DNA from: Canibacter sp052085365
GTDB lineage: Bacteria; Actinomycetota; Actinomycetes; Actinomycetales; Microbacteriaceae
Assembly (NCBI GenBank): GCA_052085365.1
Contig: JBQDFP010000002.1
Span: 1 to 64,000, forward strand
Length of the DNA stretch: 64,000 nt
Reading direction: 5' to 3'
Below are positions 34,848-43,396 of this stretch, piece after piece. Numbering within the stretch: position 1 is the stretch's first letter; each line of letters opens with the position of its first letter. The notes beneath the pieces were generated by a model, which worked only from the letters and a program-made list of their open reading frames with translations, made no database searches and was not told the DNA's origin. A program made the translations under genes and the position numbers.

Positions 34848-36713
34848 ATGACCGAAACGATCAGGCTGACCGTCAGCCAGGCGATTATTAAGTTCATGCA
34901 GGCGCAGTATGTAGAACGCGATGGGGAAACCCAGCAGTTCTTCGGTGGCGCATTCGGTATCTTCGGCCACGGTAACGTTGGCGGGTTTGGCCAGGCACTG
35001 CTCGAGTACCAGGACGAATTCCCGTACTATCAGGGTCGCAACGAGCAGGGTATGGTGCACACTGCTATCGGGTATGGCAAGATGCGTAACCGTCTCGGCG
35101 CGCTCGCAGTGTCGACCTCGATTGGCCCGGGCGCGACCAATATGGTCACCGGCGCAGGTACCGCAAGCGTGAACCACATTCCTGTGCTGCTCTTCCCATC
35201 GGACGTGTTTGCCACCCGCGCAACCGGCGCCGTGCTGCAGCAGCAGGAAAACCCGTACTCCATGGACTACACCGCAAACGATGCTTTCCGCCCCGTTTCG
35301 CGCTACTTCGACCGCATCAATCGTCCCGAGCAGCTTGCATCGGCCCTGCTCGAGGCAATGCGCGTGCTGACGAGCCCCGCAGACACCGGTGCTGTGACGA
35401 TTGCGCTTCCGCAGGACGTGCAGGCCGAAGCTCATGACTTCCCCGTTGCGCTCTTCCGCGATCGTACCTGGCACGTTCCGCGTAACCGGGCTGACCAGGC
35501 AGCGATCCGCCGTGCGGCAGAAGTAATTCGCGGTGCAAAAAAGGCCGTCATTATTTCGGGTGGCGGTGTGATCTACTCTGAGGCCACCGAGCAGCTCGTG
35601 AAGTTTGCCGAATCAACCGGTATTGGTGTTGGCGTCACTCAGGCTGGCCGTGCGTCATTCCCTCACGACCATGAACTCGCACTCGGCGCCCTCGGCTCAA
35701 GCGGCACCAAGTTCGCAAACGGTGTCGCGGGCGAAGCTGATGTTGTCATCGGCATCGGCACACGCTACACCGACTTCACTACGGCCTCGAACACACTGTT
35801 CAAGAACCCTGATGTGAAGTTCGTGAACATCAATGTGGCAGAAATTGACGCCTACAAAGAGTCAGCAACTGCGCTCATCGGCGACGCACAGGTCACCATC
35901 GACGAACTGCGTGAAGCACTCGGTGACTGGTCGATTGCCGACGCTGCGCGCAAGGAAGCAGCAGAACTCGCTGATGGCTGGCGTGCAGAGCGCGCTCGTA
36001 TCATCGAGCTCGACGGCTCGGAAACTCTCTCACAGGCACAGATGCTCGGGATTCTGAACGCCGCAGCTGACAAGAACGACGTTGTTGTCAACGCCGCCGG
36101 TTCAATGCCAGGCGATCTGCACCGACTCTGGAATGCAGATAGCACCAAGGGTTACGACATTGAGTACGGTAACTCCTGCATGGGCTATGAGATCCCCGGG
36201 GCTATTGGAAACGCGCTCGCCGACCGTGACCGTCACGTCTTTGGCTTGATCGGTGATGGCACCTTCTTGATGCTCTCAAGTGAGATCTTGACGGCGGTTC
36301 AGGAGCACCTGAAGATCACGTTCATTATCGTCAATAACTACGGTTACGGCTCGATTGGAGCGCTTTCAGAAACCGTTGGGTCGCAGGCATTTGGTACGCG
36401 CTTCAACGAGCGCGGAGAAGCGCTGCGTCACGATGGTGCACGTCTGGAAGTGGACTTCGCTCAGAACGCGGCAAGCTACGGCGCCAAGGTCTGGTCAGCC
36501 GACAACGCGGATGCTTTCACCCAGGCACTTGACGAGGCGAAGAGCTACGACGGTGTCAGCGTGGTCTACGTTGAGGTCGATGCTCAGGCCCGATTTGGTG
36601 GATCAGGCGCTTGGTGGGATGTTCCCATGGCTGAAGTTTCAGAACTTGAGTCAAGCCAGGAAGCACGCAAGGTTTACGAAGACATGCGTAAGGACCAGAG
36701 CGCTTACCTCTAA
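34848..36713 (+). CDS. iolD: 3D-(3,5/4)-trihydroxycyclohexane-1,2-dione hydrolase IolD
   Basis: This 621-aa thiamine-diphosphate enzyme opens the ring of THcHDO to 5-deoxy-glucuronate, the step between IolE and IolB. It has the three acetolactate-synthase-type domains. IolD marks include FFGGAFGIFGHGNVGGFGQA, GRNEQGMVHTAIGYGKM, STSIGPGATNMVTGAGTA and the TPP motif GDGTFLMLSSEILTAVQEHL ending in IIVNN. The start ATG has GAAAGGA upstream. It is monocistronic, 195 bp after the second iclR gene and closed by a strong terminator, and so is separated from the rest of the iol genes by the lsr and transketolase regions. Confidence 0.94.
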   Translation: MTETIRLTVSQAIIKFMQAQYVERDGETQQFFGGAFGIFGHGNVGGFGQALLEYQDEFPYYQGRNEQGMVHTAIGYGKMRNRLGALAVSTSIGPGATNMVTGAGTASVNHIPVLLFPSDVFATRATGAVLQQQENPYSMDYTANDAFRPVSRYFDRINRPEQLASALLEAMRVLTSPADTGAVTIALPQDVQAEAHDFPVALFRDRTWHVPRNRADQAAIRRAAEVIRGAKKAVIISGGGVIYSEATEQLVKFAESTGIGVGVTQAGRASFPHDHELALGALGSSGTKFANGVAGEADVVIGIGTRYTDFTTASNTLFKNPDVKFVNINVAEIDAYKESATALIGDAQVTIDELREALGDWSIADAARKEAAELADGWRAERARIIELDGSETLSQAQMLGILNAAADKNDVVVNAAGSMPGDLHRLWNADSTKGYDIEYGNSCMGYEIPGAIGNALADRDRHVFGLIGDGTFLMLSSEILTAVQEHLKITFIIVNNYGYGSIGALSETVGSQAFGTRFNERGEALRHDGARLEVDFAQNAASYGAKVWSADNADAFTQALDEAKSYDGVSVVYVEVDAQARFGGSGAWWDVPMAEVSELESSQEARKVYEDMRKDQSAYL

Positions 36714-36729
36714 GCGACTTCATTACAGA

Positions 36730-36767
36730 GAAGAGGGGCCCGCACCGTTTGGTGCGGGCCCCTCTTC
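36730..36767. terminator. bidirectional terminator between iolD and Gfo/Idh gene
   Basis: GAAGAGGGGCCCGCACC and its exact complement form a 17-bp stem with a GTTT loop. The two convergent genes end 17 bp and 9 bp from it. Confidence 0.93.
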
Positions 36768-36775
36768 TTCGTGAC

Positions 36776-37975
36776 TTACGGGCGAGGTGTTTCAGCACGT
36801 GACGTAGTCACGCCGCTCACCTCGGGCACCTTGGTCCACTGGCCTGATGCGGCGCTCTTGAGGGCCGCATCAGCGACCTCTGCTGCTGACCAGCCGTCAG
36901 CAACTGATGGTGAGAGCTGTTTGTTCTCGGCAACTGAACGCAGGAACAGTGCTGCCTCAACGGTCTTGAGATCATCGAAACTCATGCTCGTGCCCGGTGA
37001 AGGCTGGAAGTTCGAGAACACGCCGAATTCTGGCCCCGCCATGATGGTCGTGTAGCCGCGACGGTTATCGGCCAACTGCAGCTCATTCAAATGCTGGAAG
37101 TCCCAACGCAGAGAACCCTCGGTGCCGTAGACCTCGATTGAGTATTCGGCGTGAGGGCCGATCGCGACGCGGCTCGACTCGAGTACCCCCACTGCGCCGC
37201 CTTCGAAGCGAGCGAGCATTGCTGTGTAGTCTTCGTTTTCAACTGTGCGGGTTTCGTCTGAAACCTCGCCCATGTTGAAGCGGTTCGACGAAGTGCCCAG
37301 GGGCAGTGGGCGTTCCTTAATGAAGGTGTCGGTGAGCGCACTAACATCGGTAATGCGCCCAACAACATACTGTGCCAGGTCGAAACCGTGCGAGAGCAGG
37401 TCACCGATTGCGCCTGATCCAGCACGGTCTGTTTCGAAACGCCAAGTGAACACCTGCTTGGGGTCCGAAGCGTAGTCGGCCATAAACCGTACCTGCACGT
37501 TGGTGATGCGCCCAATTGCGCCGTCGCGAATCAGGCGACGAGCTTCGGCGATTGCAGGGGCATGTCGATAGTTGAATCCGACTGAGGTGATGAGATTTTT
37601 TTCTGCGGCCTTCTCGGCGATCTCGCGTGACTCATGTGCCCCGCGTCCCATCGGCTTTTCGATCCAAAATGGTTTACCGGCGGCGATAGTGTCGAGTGCG
37701 ATTTGATGGTGCAGGAAGTTTGGCGCGCAGATCGATACGACATCTACGTCAGGGTTGGCGAGCAAGTCATGGTAATCAGCGACGGTCTGCTGGTAACCCA
37801 GGGCCCGTTCAGCGTGGAGGCGGCCACTCTCGTCAGGGTCCGCTGCGACGATCAGCTCAGCCTGTTTGGGGAGGTCGGGAAAATGCTGACGGGCCGAAAT
37901 GTATGCGTGCGAATGCAGACGCCCCATCCAGCCAACTGAGATGAGTCCAACGCCGATCCGATCTGGGTTTTTCAT
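36776..37975 (-). CDS. Gfo/Idh/MocA family oxidoreductase
   Basis: This 399-aa dehydrogenase has a Rossmann N-terminus (IGVGLISVGWMGRLHSHAY), the catalytic Lys region FWIEKPMGRGAHES at about 108 and a C-terminal substrate domain (GSGAIGDLLSHGFDLAQYVVG). It is of the kind found in inositol clusters of actinobacteria, where several paralogues oxidise different inositol isomers or related polyols. AGGAGAA precedes the ATG. It is probably a single gene; the TauE gene lies 79 bp downstream of its start on the same strand and so precedes it in transcription. Confidence 0.83.
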   Translation of the reverse strand: MKNPDRIGVGLISVGWMGRLHSHAYISARQHFPDLPKQAELIVAADPDESGRLHAERALGYQQTVADYHDLLANPDVDVVSICAPNFLHHQIALDTIAAGKPFWIEKPMGRGAHESREIAEKAAEKNLITSVGFNYRHAPAIAEARRLIRDGAIGRITNVQVRFMADYASDPKQVFTWRFETDRAGSGAIGDLLSHGFDLAQYVVGRITDVSALTDTFIKERPLPLGTSSNRFNMGEVSDETRTVENEDYTAMLARFEGGAVGVLESSRVAIGPHAEYSIEVYGTEGSLRWDFQHLNELQLADNRRGYTTIMAGPEFGVFSNFQPSPGTSMSFDDLKTVEAALFLRSVAENKQLSPSVADGWSAAEVADAALKSAASGQWTKVPEVSGVTTSRAETPRP

Positions 37976-38054
37976 ACTTATTCTCCTGAATCAATAATTG
38001 TGAAGATTTTATCATTTAGTGGTCGAAATGACCGTGCTGCGGGATTTTTTGGTG

Positions 38055-38810
38055 TTAAAAGATCAGCAAATAGAGTGCGCCCAAAATCGTCAAGATGATG
38101 ACGAGCCAGTCGAAAAGCTTCTGCGAAATCTTTGATGCGATCGCTCGACCAATAAAGGCCCCCACGACCACCCCCGGCACCAGTAAGAGCGCGAGCGTGA
38201 GTGTTTGTGGGTTAATCAACCCGAGTCCGATGGAGATCGGAACCTTCGTCAGGTTAATCGTCGCAAAGAACCAGGCCGCGGTTCCGAGAAACTCACGAAC
38301 TGTGAAACGCGACGCCAGAAAATACATTGACATGACCGGCCCGCCGGCATTTGCGACCATCGTGGTAAACCCGCCGAGCGACCCGTAACCGAACCCGGAA
38401 AACTTCGACGGCTCCGTGGCTGGACGTTCGCTTCCTCGCCATCTCAGAAACAGCGTGAAGCTAATGACCATCAGCAAAATCGCACCGATGACTATTCGCA
38501 CCCAACCATCTGGTGCGAGCCACAAAAAAAGACCGCCGAGCGCCAACCCGCCGAGCACTGATGGAATAAGTTTCAGCAGTACTCGAATGTTGGCGTCTCG
38601 ACGGTAACTGATCAGAGCGAACACATCGCCCACGATCAGCAGTAAGAGCAGCGCCCCCGTAGATTCTTTCGCCGGAATCAGCGCGGCGAAGATCGCAATT
38701 GAAACAGTGTTTATGCCGGGAATGGCGGTTTTCGAAATGCCCACGAACATTGCCGAAAGCGCGAGAAGCACCCAGGCGAGTACGCTGAGCTGATCGAGAA
38801 CCAAAGTCAC
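38055..38810 (-). CDS. TauE/SafE family (DUF81) membrane permease
   Basis: This 251-aa protein has about eight hydrophobic segments in two repeats. The family signature GISKTAIPGINTVSIAIFA lies at about 23-41, and a related motif (GFGYGSLGGFTTMVANAGGP) appears in the second half. The family exports or imports small anions such as sulfite or sulfoacetate, and often organic acids. A TTGT-N4-ACAA site 34 bp upstream suggests control together with the iol genes, so it may move an anionic catabolite. The substrate is unknown. Confidence 0.85.
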   Translation of the reverse strand: MTLVLDQLSVLAWVLLALSAMFVGISKTAIPGINTVSIAIFAALIPAKESTGALLLLLIVGDVFALISYRRDANIRVLLKLIPSVLGGLALGGLFLWLAPDGWVRIVIGAILLMVISFTLFLRWRGSERPATEPSKFSGFGYGSLGGFTTMVANAGGPVMSMYFLASRFTVREFLGTAAWFFATINLTKVPISIGLGLINPQTLTLALLLVPGVVVGAFIGRAIASKISQKLFDWLVIILTILGALYLLIF

Positions 38811-38843
38811 CGAGTCACCGTATCACTGCACCCCATACGAATA

Positions 38844-38877
38844 TTGTTATGACAAACGCCTATTGTGTCAATTTGCG
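38844..38877 (-). promoter_or_regulatory. promoter with putative IolR operator before TauE-type gene
   Basis: TTGTTATGACAA at 38844-38855 is a TTGT-N4-ACAA site whose reverse strand TGTCATAACA fits the remembered IolR consensus. On the minus strand TTGACA lies just upstream of it (38873-38868), so the operator sits where the spacer and -10 would be. Confidence 0.55.
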
Positions 38878-39875
38878 TCTTCAACGGTGCGGTTTGCCGC
38901 GTGCAGCACCGTCGATGCCTCCTCAAGGCCCTCAATGCGTCCGAGTGAGGTGTCTTCATGTTCGATGTTGATCCACATGTCAGGATCCACCCGCTTCAAA
39001 GCAGCGAGGAAGTCTGTCCAGAACTCGACCCCGTGACCGCGACCAAGAGCAACAAAATCCCACGCAGAGTTCTTGGGCCACTCATTCACATACTCGTCAC
39101 CGCCGAGGTTCGTGCGAGGTTCGTCTTCGCGGAGCCTGCGGAAACTGTTATCGAGCACCCCGTAGAGTTTTGCGTTTTCAGTATTGATGCGAACATCTTT
39201 TGCGGCCGCGTGCAACACCAGTTCGCCCAGATGATCAACTACCGCTACCGGGTCCATCTGCTGCCAGAACAGGTGTGACGCGTCGAGCTCGACACCGAGG
39301 TGGGTGGATCCTGTCAGTTCGACGAGTTTGTGCACGTCAGCTGAGTTAAAAACAAGGTTCTGCGGGTGCAATTCGATCGCAACTTTGACCCCGTGGTCTG
39401 CGGCAAATCGGTCCATTTCACGCCAGAACGGAACCGCAACATCCCACTGGTAATCAAGCGCGTTGAGATAGACCGAGTTCCAGGCGTTCACAACCCAGTT
39501 CGGAATCGTCGCACCGGGCTCGCCGCCCGGCAGACCTGACATGGTGACCACGCGAGTCTGTCCCAGACGTGCCGCTAATTCAATTGATGAGCGAATATCG
39601 GCCGCGTGCTGATCGCCGATGACCGTATTCGGATGGAGGGGATTACCGTTACAGTTCAAACCCGCAATTTCCACACCGGTGCCTTCGAACTGTGACAGAT
39701 AATCGTCACGAGCCGAGTCGGAGGTTAAAATTTCAGCCTTCGTGGGAATGTTGTGTGCCGGCAGGAAACCGCCCGAGTTGAGTTCAATGCCGGTAAGCCC
39801 GAGGCTGTTTACCACTTTGAGCGCTTCTGGCAGGCTACGGTCGTGAAGAATTGCGTCGTATACGCCGAGTTTCAT
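38868..39875 (-). CDS. sugar phosphate isomerase/epimerase family TIM-barrel protein
   Basis: This 335-aa AP-endonuclease-2-fold protein has KLGVYDAILHDRSLPEALK at the N-terminus. Metal-site signatures are VAIELHPQNLVF, LGVELDASHLFW, VLHAAAKDVRI and WINIEHEDTS. It lies 12 bp behind a Gfo/Idh/MocA dehydrogenase and forms a two-gene operon with it. The pair would oxidise a polyol to a keto form and then epimerise or dehydrate it. The -35 of the next gene overlaps its stop. Confidence 0.82.
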   Translation of the reverse strand: MKLGVYDAILHDRSLPEALKVVNSLGLTGIELNSGGFLPAHNIPTKAEILTSDSARDDYLSQFEGTGVEIAGLNCNGNPLHPNTVIGDQHAADIRSSIELAARLGQTRVVTMSGLPGGEPGATIPNWVVNAWNSVYLNALDYQWDVAVPFWREMDRFAADHGVKVAIELHPQNLVFNSADVHKLVELTGSTHLGVELDASHLFWQQMDPVAVVDHLGELVLHAAAKDVRINTENAKLYGVLDNSFRRLREDEPRTNLGGDEYVNEWPKNSAWDFVALGRGHGVEFWTDFLAALKRVDPDMWINIEHEDTSLGRIEGLEEASTVLHAANRTVEDAN

Positions 39876-39887
39876 TTTCTTAATCCT

Positions 39888-41114
39888 TTAGTTTGTGGGA
39901 GCAGCGATGGTGCAGGTGCCTTCGGGCACGGGTACTGAAGCTCCGCCAGCGTTCGCCGACTCTGCGACAGCGCCGAGGAACTGCATATTGTGCACACCGT
40001 CAAGGAAGGTGGCGCATCGGGGGAGTGATTCGCTTTCGGGAATGCCTGCGATCTCTTCGAGGAAGGCGCGAGCCTGATGCACGAATAGGTCGTTTTGGCT
40101 GACGCCAACGCCCGCGGCGTCCATGGGCCAGCCACCCTGGAAGTGAGGGTGGGCGGGACCGATTTGTATCGAGCGGTACCCGACGGCGTCATCAAGGTCG
40201 TCATGGAACATAACCTCAACTTGGCCGGGGTTCTGTTGACTCCAGCGTGCGGCACCTTTCGAGCCGAATACCTCAAAAATGAGCGAGTTCGGGTGTCCGG
40301 CTGCCACGCGCGACACCTCGAGTGCGCCGACTGCGTTTGCAAAGCGTGCAGAGAATGCGGCGTAATCGTCGTTTTCAACCGTGTCCATTTCGTCACTGAC
40401 GTTGCCCCGGGTGTGACCGACAACGTTGCCGAGTGGCTTCGGACGTTGGGTGATCGAAGTGTGGAAGCGCCCACCGCTGACTTCAGTGGCGACACCGCAG
40501 AGGTGCTCGGCAATGTAGCTGAGATGGCTGCAGACGTCGCCGAGTGCGCCAGAGCCTTGAGGGCCTTTATAACGCCAGCTCATTGGCGCATCAGGGCGGC
40601 TGCCGTAGTCGGTCCAGTAGCGTCCCGAGAAATGGTTGACGGCGCCGATGCGGTCATCATCAATGAGCTTGCGAATGAACGCAATGCCAGGAGCGCGCAG
40701 GTAGCTAAACCCGATGCGGGCTATGGTTCCCTGTTGGGCAGCGGTTTCGGCGGCTTCGGCCATAGCAATGGCGTCAGCTTCGGTGTCACTGAGTGGCTTT
40801 TCGCACAGGACATGCTTACCAGCCGCAAGGAGCGCTTCAACAATTTCACGGTGCAGACGGTTTGCGACGACGACGCTGACCACGTCAATGTCGTCCGCCT
40901 CGACTATGCGGTGCCAGTCGGCTTCGTAGCGTTCGAACCCGAAGCGTTCTTGGGTATCGACTCCGACGGTTTCGGCAATGTCGCTGATAGCGACGAGGCG
41001 AATTTTGGGGAGGCTGGGATGGAAGAGCGTGCTGGCATTGCGGTAGGCGTTGGCGTGGGCTTTGCCCGCCATGCCTGCGCCGATGACTGCGACACCGAGT
41101 GATGATGAGTTCAA
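39888..41114 (-). CDS. Gfo/Idh/MocA family oxidoreductase (LacI-controlled)
   Basis: This 408-aa dehydrogenase has a Rossmann start LGVAVIGAGMAGKAHANAY, the catalytic Lys in HVLCEKPLSDTEADA at about 100, and GSGALGDVCSHLSYIAEHL in the substrate domain. The start is TTG 41114, with AGAAAGG 6 nt upstream. A longer in-frame reading to 41327 would cross the palindromic operator and the divergent lacI gene and is rejected. It is divergent from the LacI-type regulator with a perfect operator between them. Confidence 0.82.
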   Translation of the reverse strand: MNSSSLGVAVIGAGMAGKAHANAYRNASTLFHPSLPKIRLVAISDIAETVGVDTQERFGFERYEADWHRIVEADDIDVVSVVVANRLHREIVEALLAAGKHVLCEKPLSDTEADAIAMAEAAETAAQQGTIARIGFSYLRAPGIAFIRKLIDDDRIGAVNHFSGRYWTDYGSRPDAPMSWRYKGPQGSGALGDVCSHLSYIAEHLCGVATEVSGGRFHTSITQRPKPLGNVVGHTRGNVSDEMDTVENDDYAAFSARFANAVGALEVSRVAAGHPNSLIFEVFGSKGAARWSQQNPGQVEVMFHDDLDDAVGYRSIQIGPAHPHFQGGWPMDAAGVGVSQNDLFVHQARAFLEEIAGIPESESLPRCATFLDGVHNMQFLGAVAESANAGGASVPVPEGTCTIAAPTN

Positions 41115-41166
41115 GAGGAACCTTTCTGTCGCGGAATACGCTCCGAACGTCGTTGTTAGAAAAATA

Positions 41167-41184
41167 AATTGGAGCGCTCCAATT
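41167..41184. promoter_or_regulatory. LacI-family operator, perfect 18-bp palindrome
   Basis: AATTGGAGCGCTCCAATT is a perfect palindrome with the central CG typical of LacI/GalR operators. It lies 53 bp before the dehydrogenase start and 29 bp before the lacI-type start. Related sites are at 14724-14741, 56110-56127 and 56134-56151. Confidence 0.85.
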
Positions 41185-41212
41185 ACATTTACGCTAACCT
41201 GATGGAGTCTCC

Positions 41213-42235
41213 GTGTCAATCTCAATTTTCGAGGCCGCCATGCACAGAAAACCCGCAACGATCTACGATGTCGCGCAACATGCGGGTGTCTCAAAGTCTC
41301 TCGTGTCTCTCGTACTGCGCGGTTCAAGCAGAGTGAGTGAAGAAAAACGAGAAGCAGTGCTGCGATCTGTTCGTGAACTGCACTACACGCCGAGTCGTCT
41401 TGCCGCGGGCCTGGCCGGAACTCGCACCAAGAATATCGGCGTCATCATTGATGACTTTGCAAACCTCTGGTTCACTGACGCACTCGTCGGTATGCGTACC
41501 GCGCTCGCAAGCTCCGGGTACACGCTGACCGTGGCCGATACCGCGTTAAATTCACACCTCGATCAAGACCCGCTCGAAGCGATCCGCTCCTTGCGAGTAG
41601 ATGGAGTGATTATCGCTGGTGAGTCATCTGAGCGCGCTGCGGAACACTTCGCAACTCCCGCAGTGGTGCTCGGCCGTCGCGACCAAAAACCTCTGCGAGC
41701 GCCCGTGGTGGACTGTGATGAACGCAGAGGGGGAGAACTGGTTGCTGAGCACCTGATTTCACTTGGTCGCCGCAATCTTGTTGCCGTCAGCGCTGAGGCT
41801 GGAAGCGCAACTGCCCGCTGTCAAGCATTTCACGACGCTGCGACCGCGGCCGGGGCGAACGTTGAGATTGTGATGGCTGACGCGACACGTGAAGCTGATG
41901 CGCGTGCAGCATTTCGAGAGTGGATCGACCATGCTGGATACCTGCCCGACGGGGTCTTTGCAGCAAACGACCCGATGGCTGTCGGCGTGTTGGGCGTGCT
42001 TGAAGCGCGTGGGGCAAACGTTCCCGACGACACTGCAGTTGTGGGCTATGACAACACTCCAATCGCAGACTACGAATACCTGTCGCTCACTTCGATTGAC
42101 TGCGGTGTTCGCGAGCAGGGCACACTCGCCGCGAAAAAGCTGGTGGATCTCATTGAACAAAAGGCGATCAGCGAATCAGAAATTGACTATGTTGAACCCA
42201 CGCTTGTCGTGCGGGGTTCCTCGGTTCCGAAATAG
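41213..42235 (+). CDS. LacI/GalR-family transcriptional regulator
   Basis: This 340-aa regulator has a LacI helix-turn-helix (TIYDVAQHAGVSKSLVSLVL at about 17-36) with the hinge YTPSRLAAGLAG. A periplasmic-binding-like ligand domain contains NIGVIIDDFANLWFTDALV, RVDGVIIAG and GYDNTPIADYEYLSLTSID. It probably binds the 18-bp palindrome in front of it and the related sites in this window. The ligand is probably a polyol or an intermediate. The start GTG 41213 has GGAG upstream; ATG 41240 is an alternative that keeps the full helix-turn-helix. Confidence 0.9.
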   Translation: MSISIFEAAMHRKPATIYDVAQHAGVSKSLVSLVLRGSSRVSEEKREAVLRSVRELHYTPSRLAAGLAGTRTKNIGVIIDDFANLWFTDALVGMRTALASSGYTLTVADTALNSHLDQDPLEAIRSLRVDGVIIAGESSERAAEHFATPAVVLGRRDQKPLRAPVVDCDERRGGELVAEHLISLGRRNLVAVSAEAGSATARCQAFHDAATAAGANVEIVMADATREADARAAFREWIDHAGYLPDGVFAANDPMAVGVLGVLEARGANVPDDTAVVGYDNTPIADYEYLSLTSIDCGVREQGTLAAKKLVDLIEQKAISESEIDYVEPTLVVRGSSVPK

Positions 42236-42246
42236 CGCACCAACAC

Positions 42247-42265
42247 TGGACGTCAGGTGGACGTC
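42247..42265. repeat. 11-bp-spaced direct repeat TGGACGTC before iolG
   Basis: TGGACGTC occurs at 42247-42254 and 42258-42265, so the copies are one helical turn apart, and each contains the palindrome GACGTC. The position 70-90 bp before the inositol dehydrogenase start suggests a regulator site. A separate GCAA-N5-TTGC palindrome is at 42282-42294. Confidence 0.4.
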
Positions 42266-42336
42266 GGCGGATGAATGATGTGCAAGAATATTGCTCGATC
42301 GCGCCCGCGGTCCGTTTTTCTTGAGAAAGGTGCGCC

Positions 42337-43344
42337 ATGTCACAGGTGCGAATTGGTCTTATTGGCACTGGCCGCATCGGCCAGGTCCACGCGCGCAGCA
42401 TTGTTGCGAACCCCGAAACCACACTCAGCTGGGTTGCTGATCCGTTCATTGAGGGCGCGAACCGCCTGTCAGAGTCAACCGGTGCGAAGGCAACAGATTC
42501 ACCTGAGGACCTTATTGCGTCCGGTGAAGTTGATGCTGTGCTCATTGCGGCCCCCACGCCGACCCACGTGCCGCTGATTGAGGCAAGTGTTGATGCAGGA
42601 CTGCCGGTGCTGTGTGAAAAGCCGATCGACCTCGATATTGAGCGCGTGGATGCGCTGCGCCCGAAAGTTGCGTCTGCAGGCGTGCCCGTGTTGCTCGGTT
42701 TCAACCGTCGCTTCGACCCAGGTTTTGCGACCGCAAACGCTCGACTCAAGGCTGGCGAAATCGGTGACCTTGAGCACCTCTCGATCATCAGCCGTGATCC
42801 GGCAGCGCCACCAGCAGAATACGTGAAGGTTTCAGGCGGAATCTTCCGCGACATGACTATTCATGACTTCGATATGGCTCGCTTCTTCGCGCCCGACATC
42901 GTCGAAGTGCAGGCCACCGGTACCAATATCTTTGACGAAGGTATTCGTGAACACGGTGACTTTGACACCGCAGTGATTACGATGCGGACGTCCTCCGGTG
43001 CAATCATTTCAATCACCAACTCACGCCACAGCGCTATCGGATATGACCAGCGCATGGAGGTATTCGGTGCCGGAGGGATCTTGCAGGTTGCGAACCCCGA
43101 TACCAGCCTCGTGTCGCTCTCGAACGCGCAAGGTGTGCGCGTGCACGATGTCTACGGTGAGTTCTTCCTTGAGCGTTATGCCGAGGCATACGCAATCGAG
43201 TTGAACGAACTCGTGAAGGCCGCCCGTGGCGAAGAGTTCACGGCTCCCACGTTCGAAGATGGTCGTGCAGCACTGCTGCTTGCAGATGCGGCAACGAAGT
43301 CAGCAAACGAACGTGTTGTGGTGCCGGTAGATCTGAACGCTTGA
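42337..43344 (+). CDS. iolG: inositol 2-dehydrogenase IolG
   Basis: This 335-aa Gfo/Idh/MocA enzyme resembles characterised inositol dehydrogenases. It has VRIGLIGTGRIGQVHARSI at the N-terminus, the catalytic LCEKPIDLD at about 95, LLGFNRRFDPGFATA, the GGIFRDMTIHDFDMARFF helix with catalytic Asp and His, and YDQRMEVFGAGGILQVAN. It oxidises myo-inositol to 2-keto-myo-inositol with NAD. It is a single gene between lacI and a convergent HAD gene. The start ATG follows GAAAGG. Confidence 0.9.
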   Translation: MSQVRIGLIGTGRIGQVHARSIVANPETTLSWVADPFIEGANRLSESTGAKATDSPEDLIASGEVDAVLIAAPTPTHVPLIEASVDAGLPVLCEKPIDLDIERVDALRPKVASAGVPVLLGFNRRFDPGFATANARLKAGEIGDLEHLSIISRDPAAPPAEYVKVSGGIFRDMTIHDFDMARFFAPDIVEVQATGTNIFDEGIREHGDFDTAVITMRTSSGAIISITNSRHSAIGYDQRMEVFGAGGILQVANPDTSLVSLSNAQGVRVHDVYGEFFLERYAEAYAIELNELVKAARGEEFTAPTFEDGRAALLLADAATKSANERVVVPVDLNA

Positions 43345-43360
43345 GTTTCGGTCACTTTGT

Positions 43361-43391
43361 GAAGCGCGTCCCATGTTGTGGGGCGCGCTTC
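43361..43391. terminator. hairpin between convergent iolG and HAD genes
   Basis: GAAGCGCGTCCC pairs with GGGGCGCGCTTC (one T-G wobble) in a 12-bp stem around a 7-nt loop. It lies between two convergent stops. The T-tail is weak on both sides. Confidence 0.65.
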
Positions 43392-43396
43392 GTTGC

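Noticed and set aside
40095..41102. 335-codon open frame on the plus strand opposite the dehydrogenase at 39888-41114
   Set aside because: Its translation has no family pattern, is rich in residues typical of antisense frames, and the opposite strand encodes a clear Gfo/Idh enzyme with a good ribosome site.
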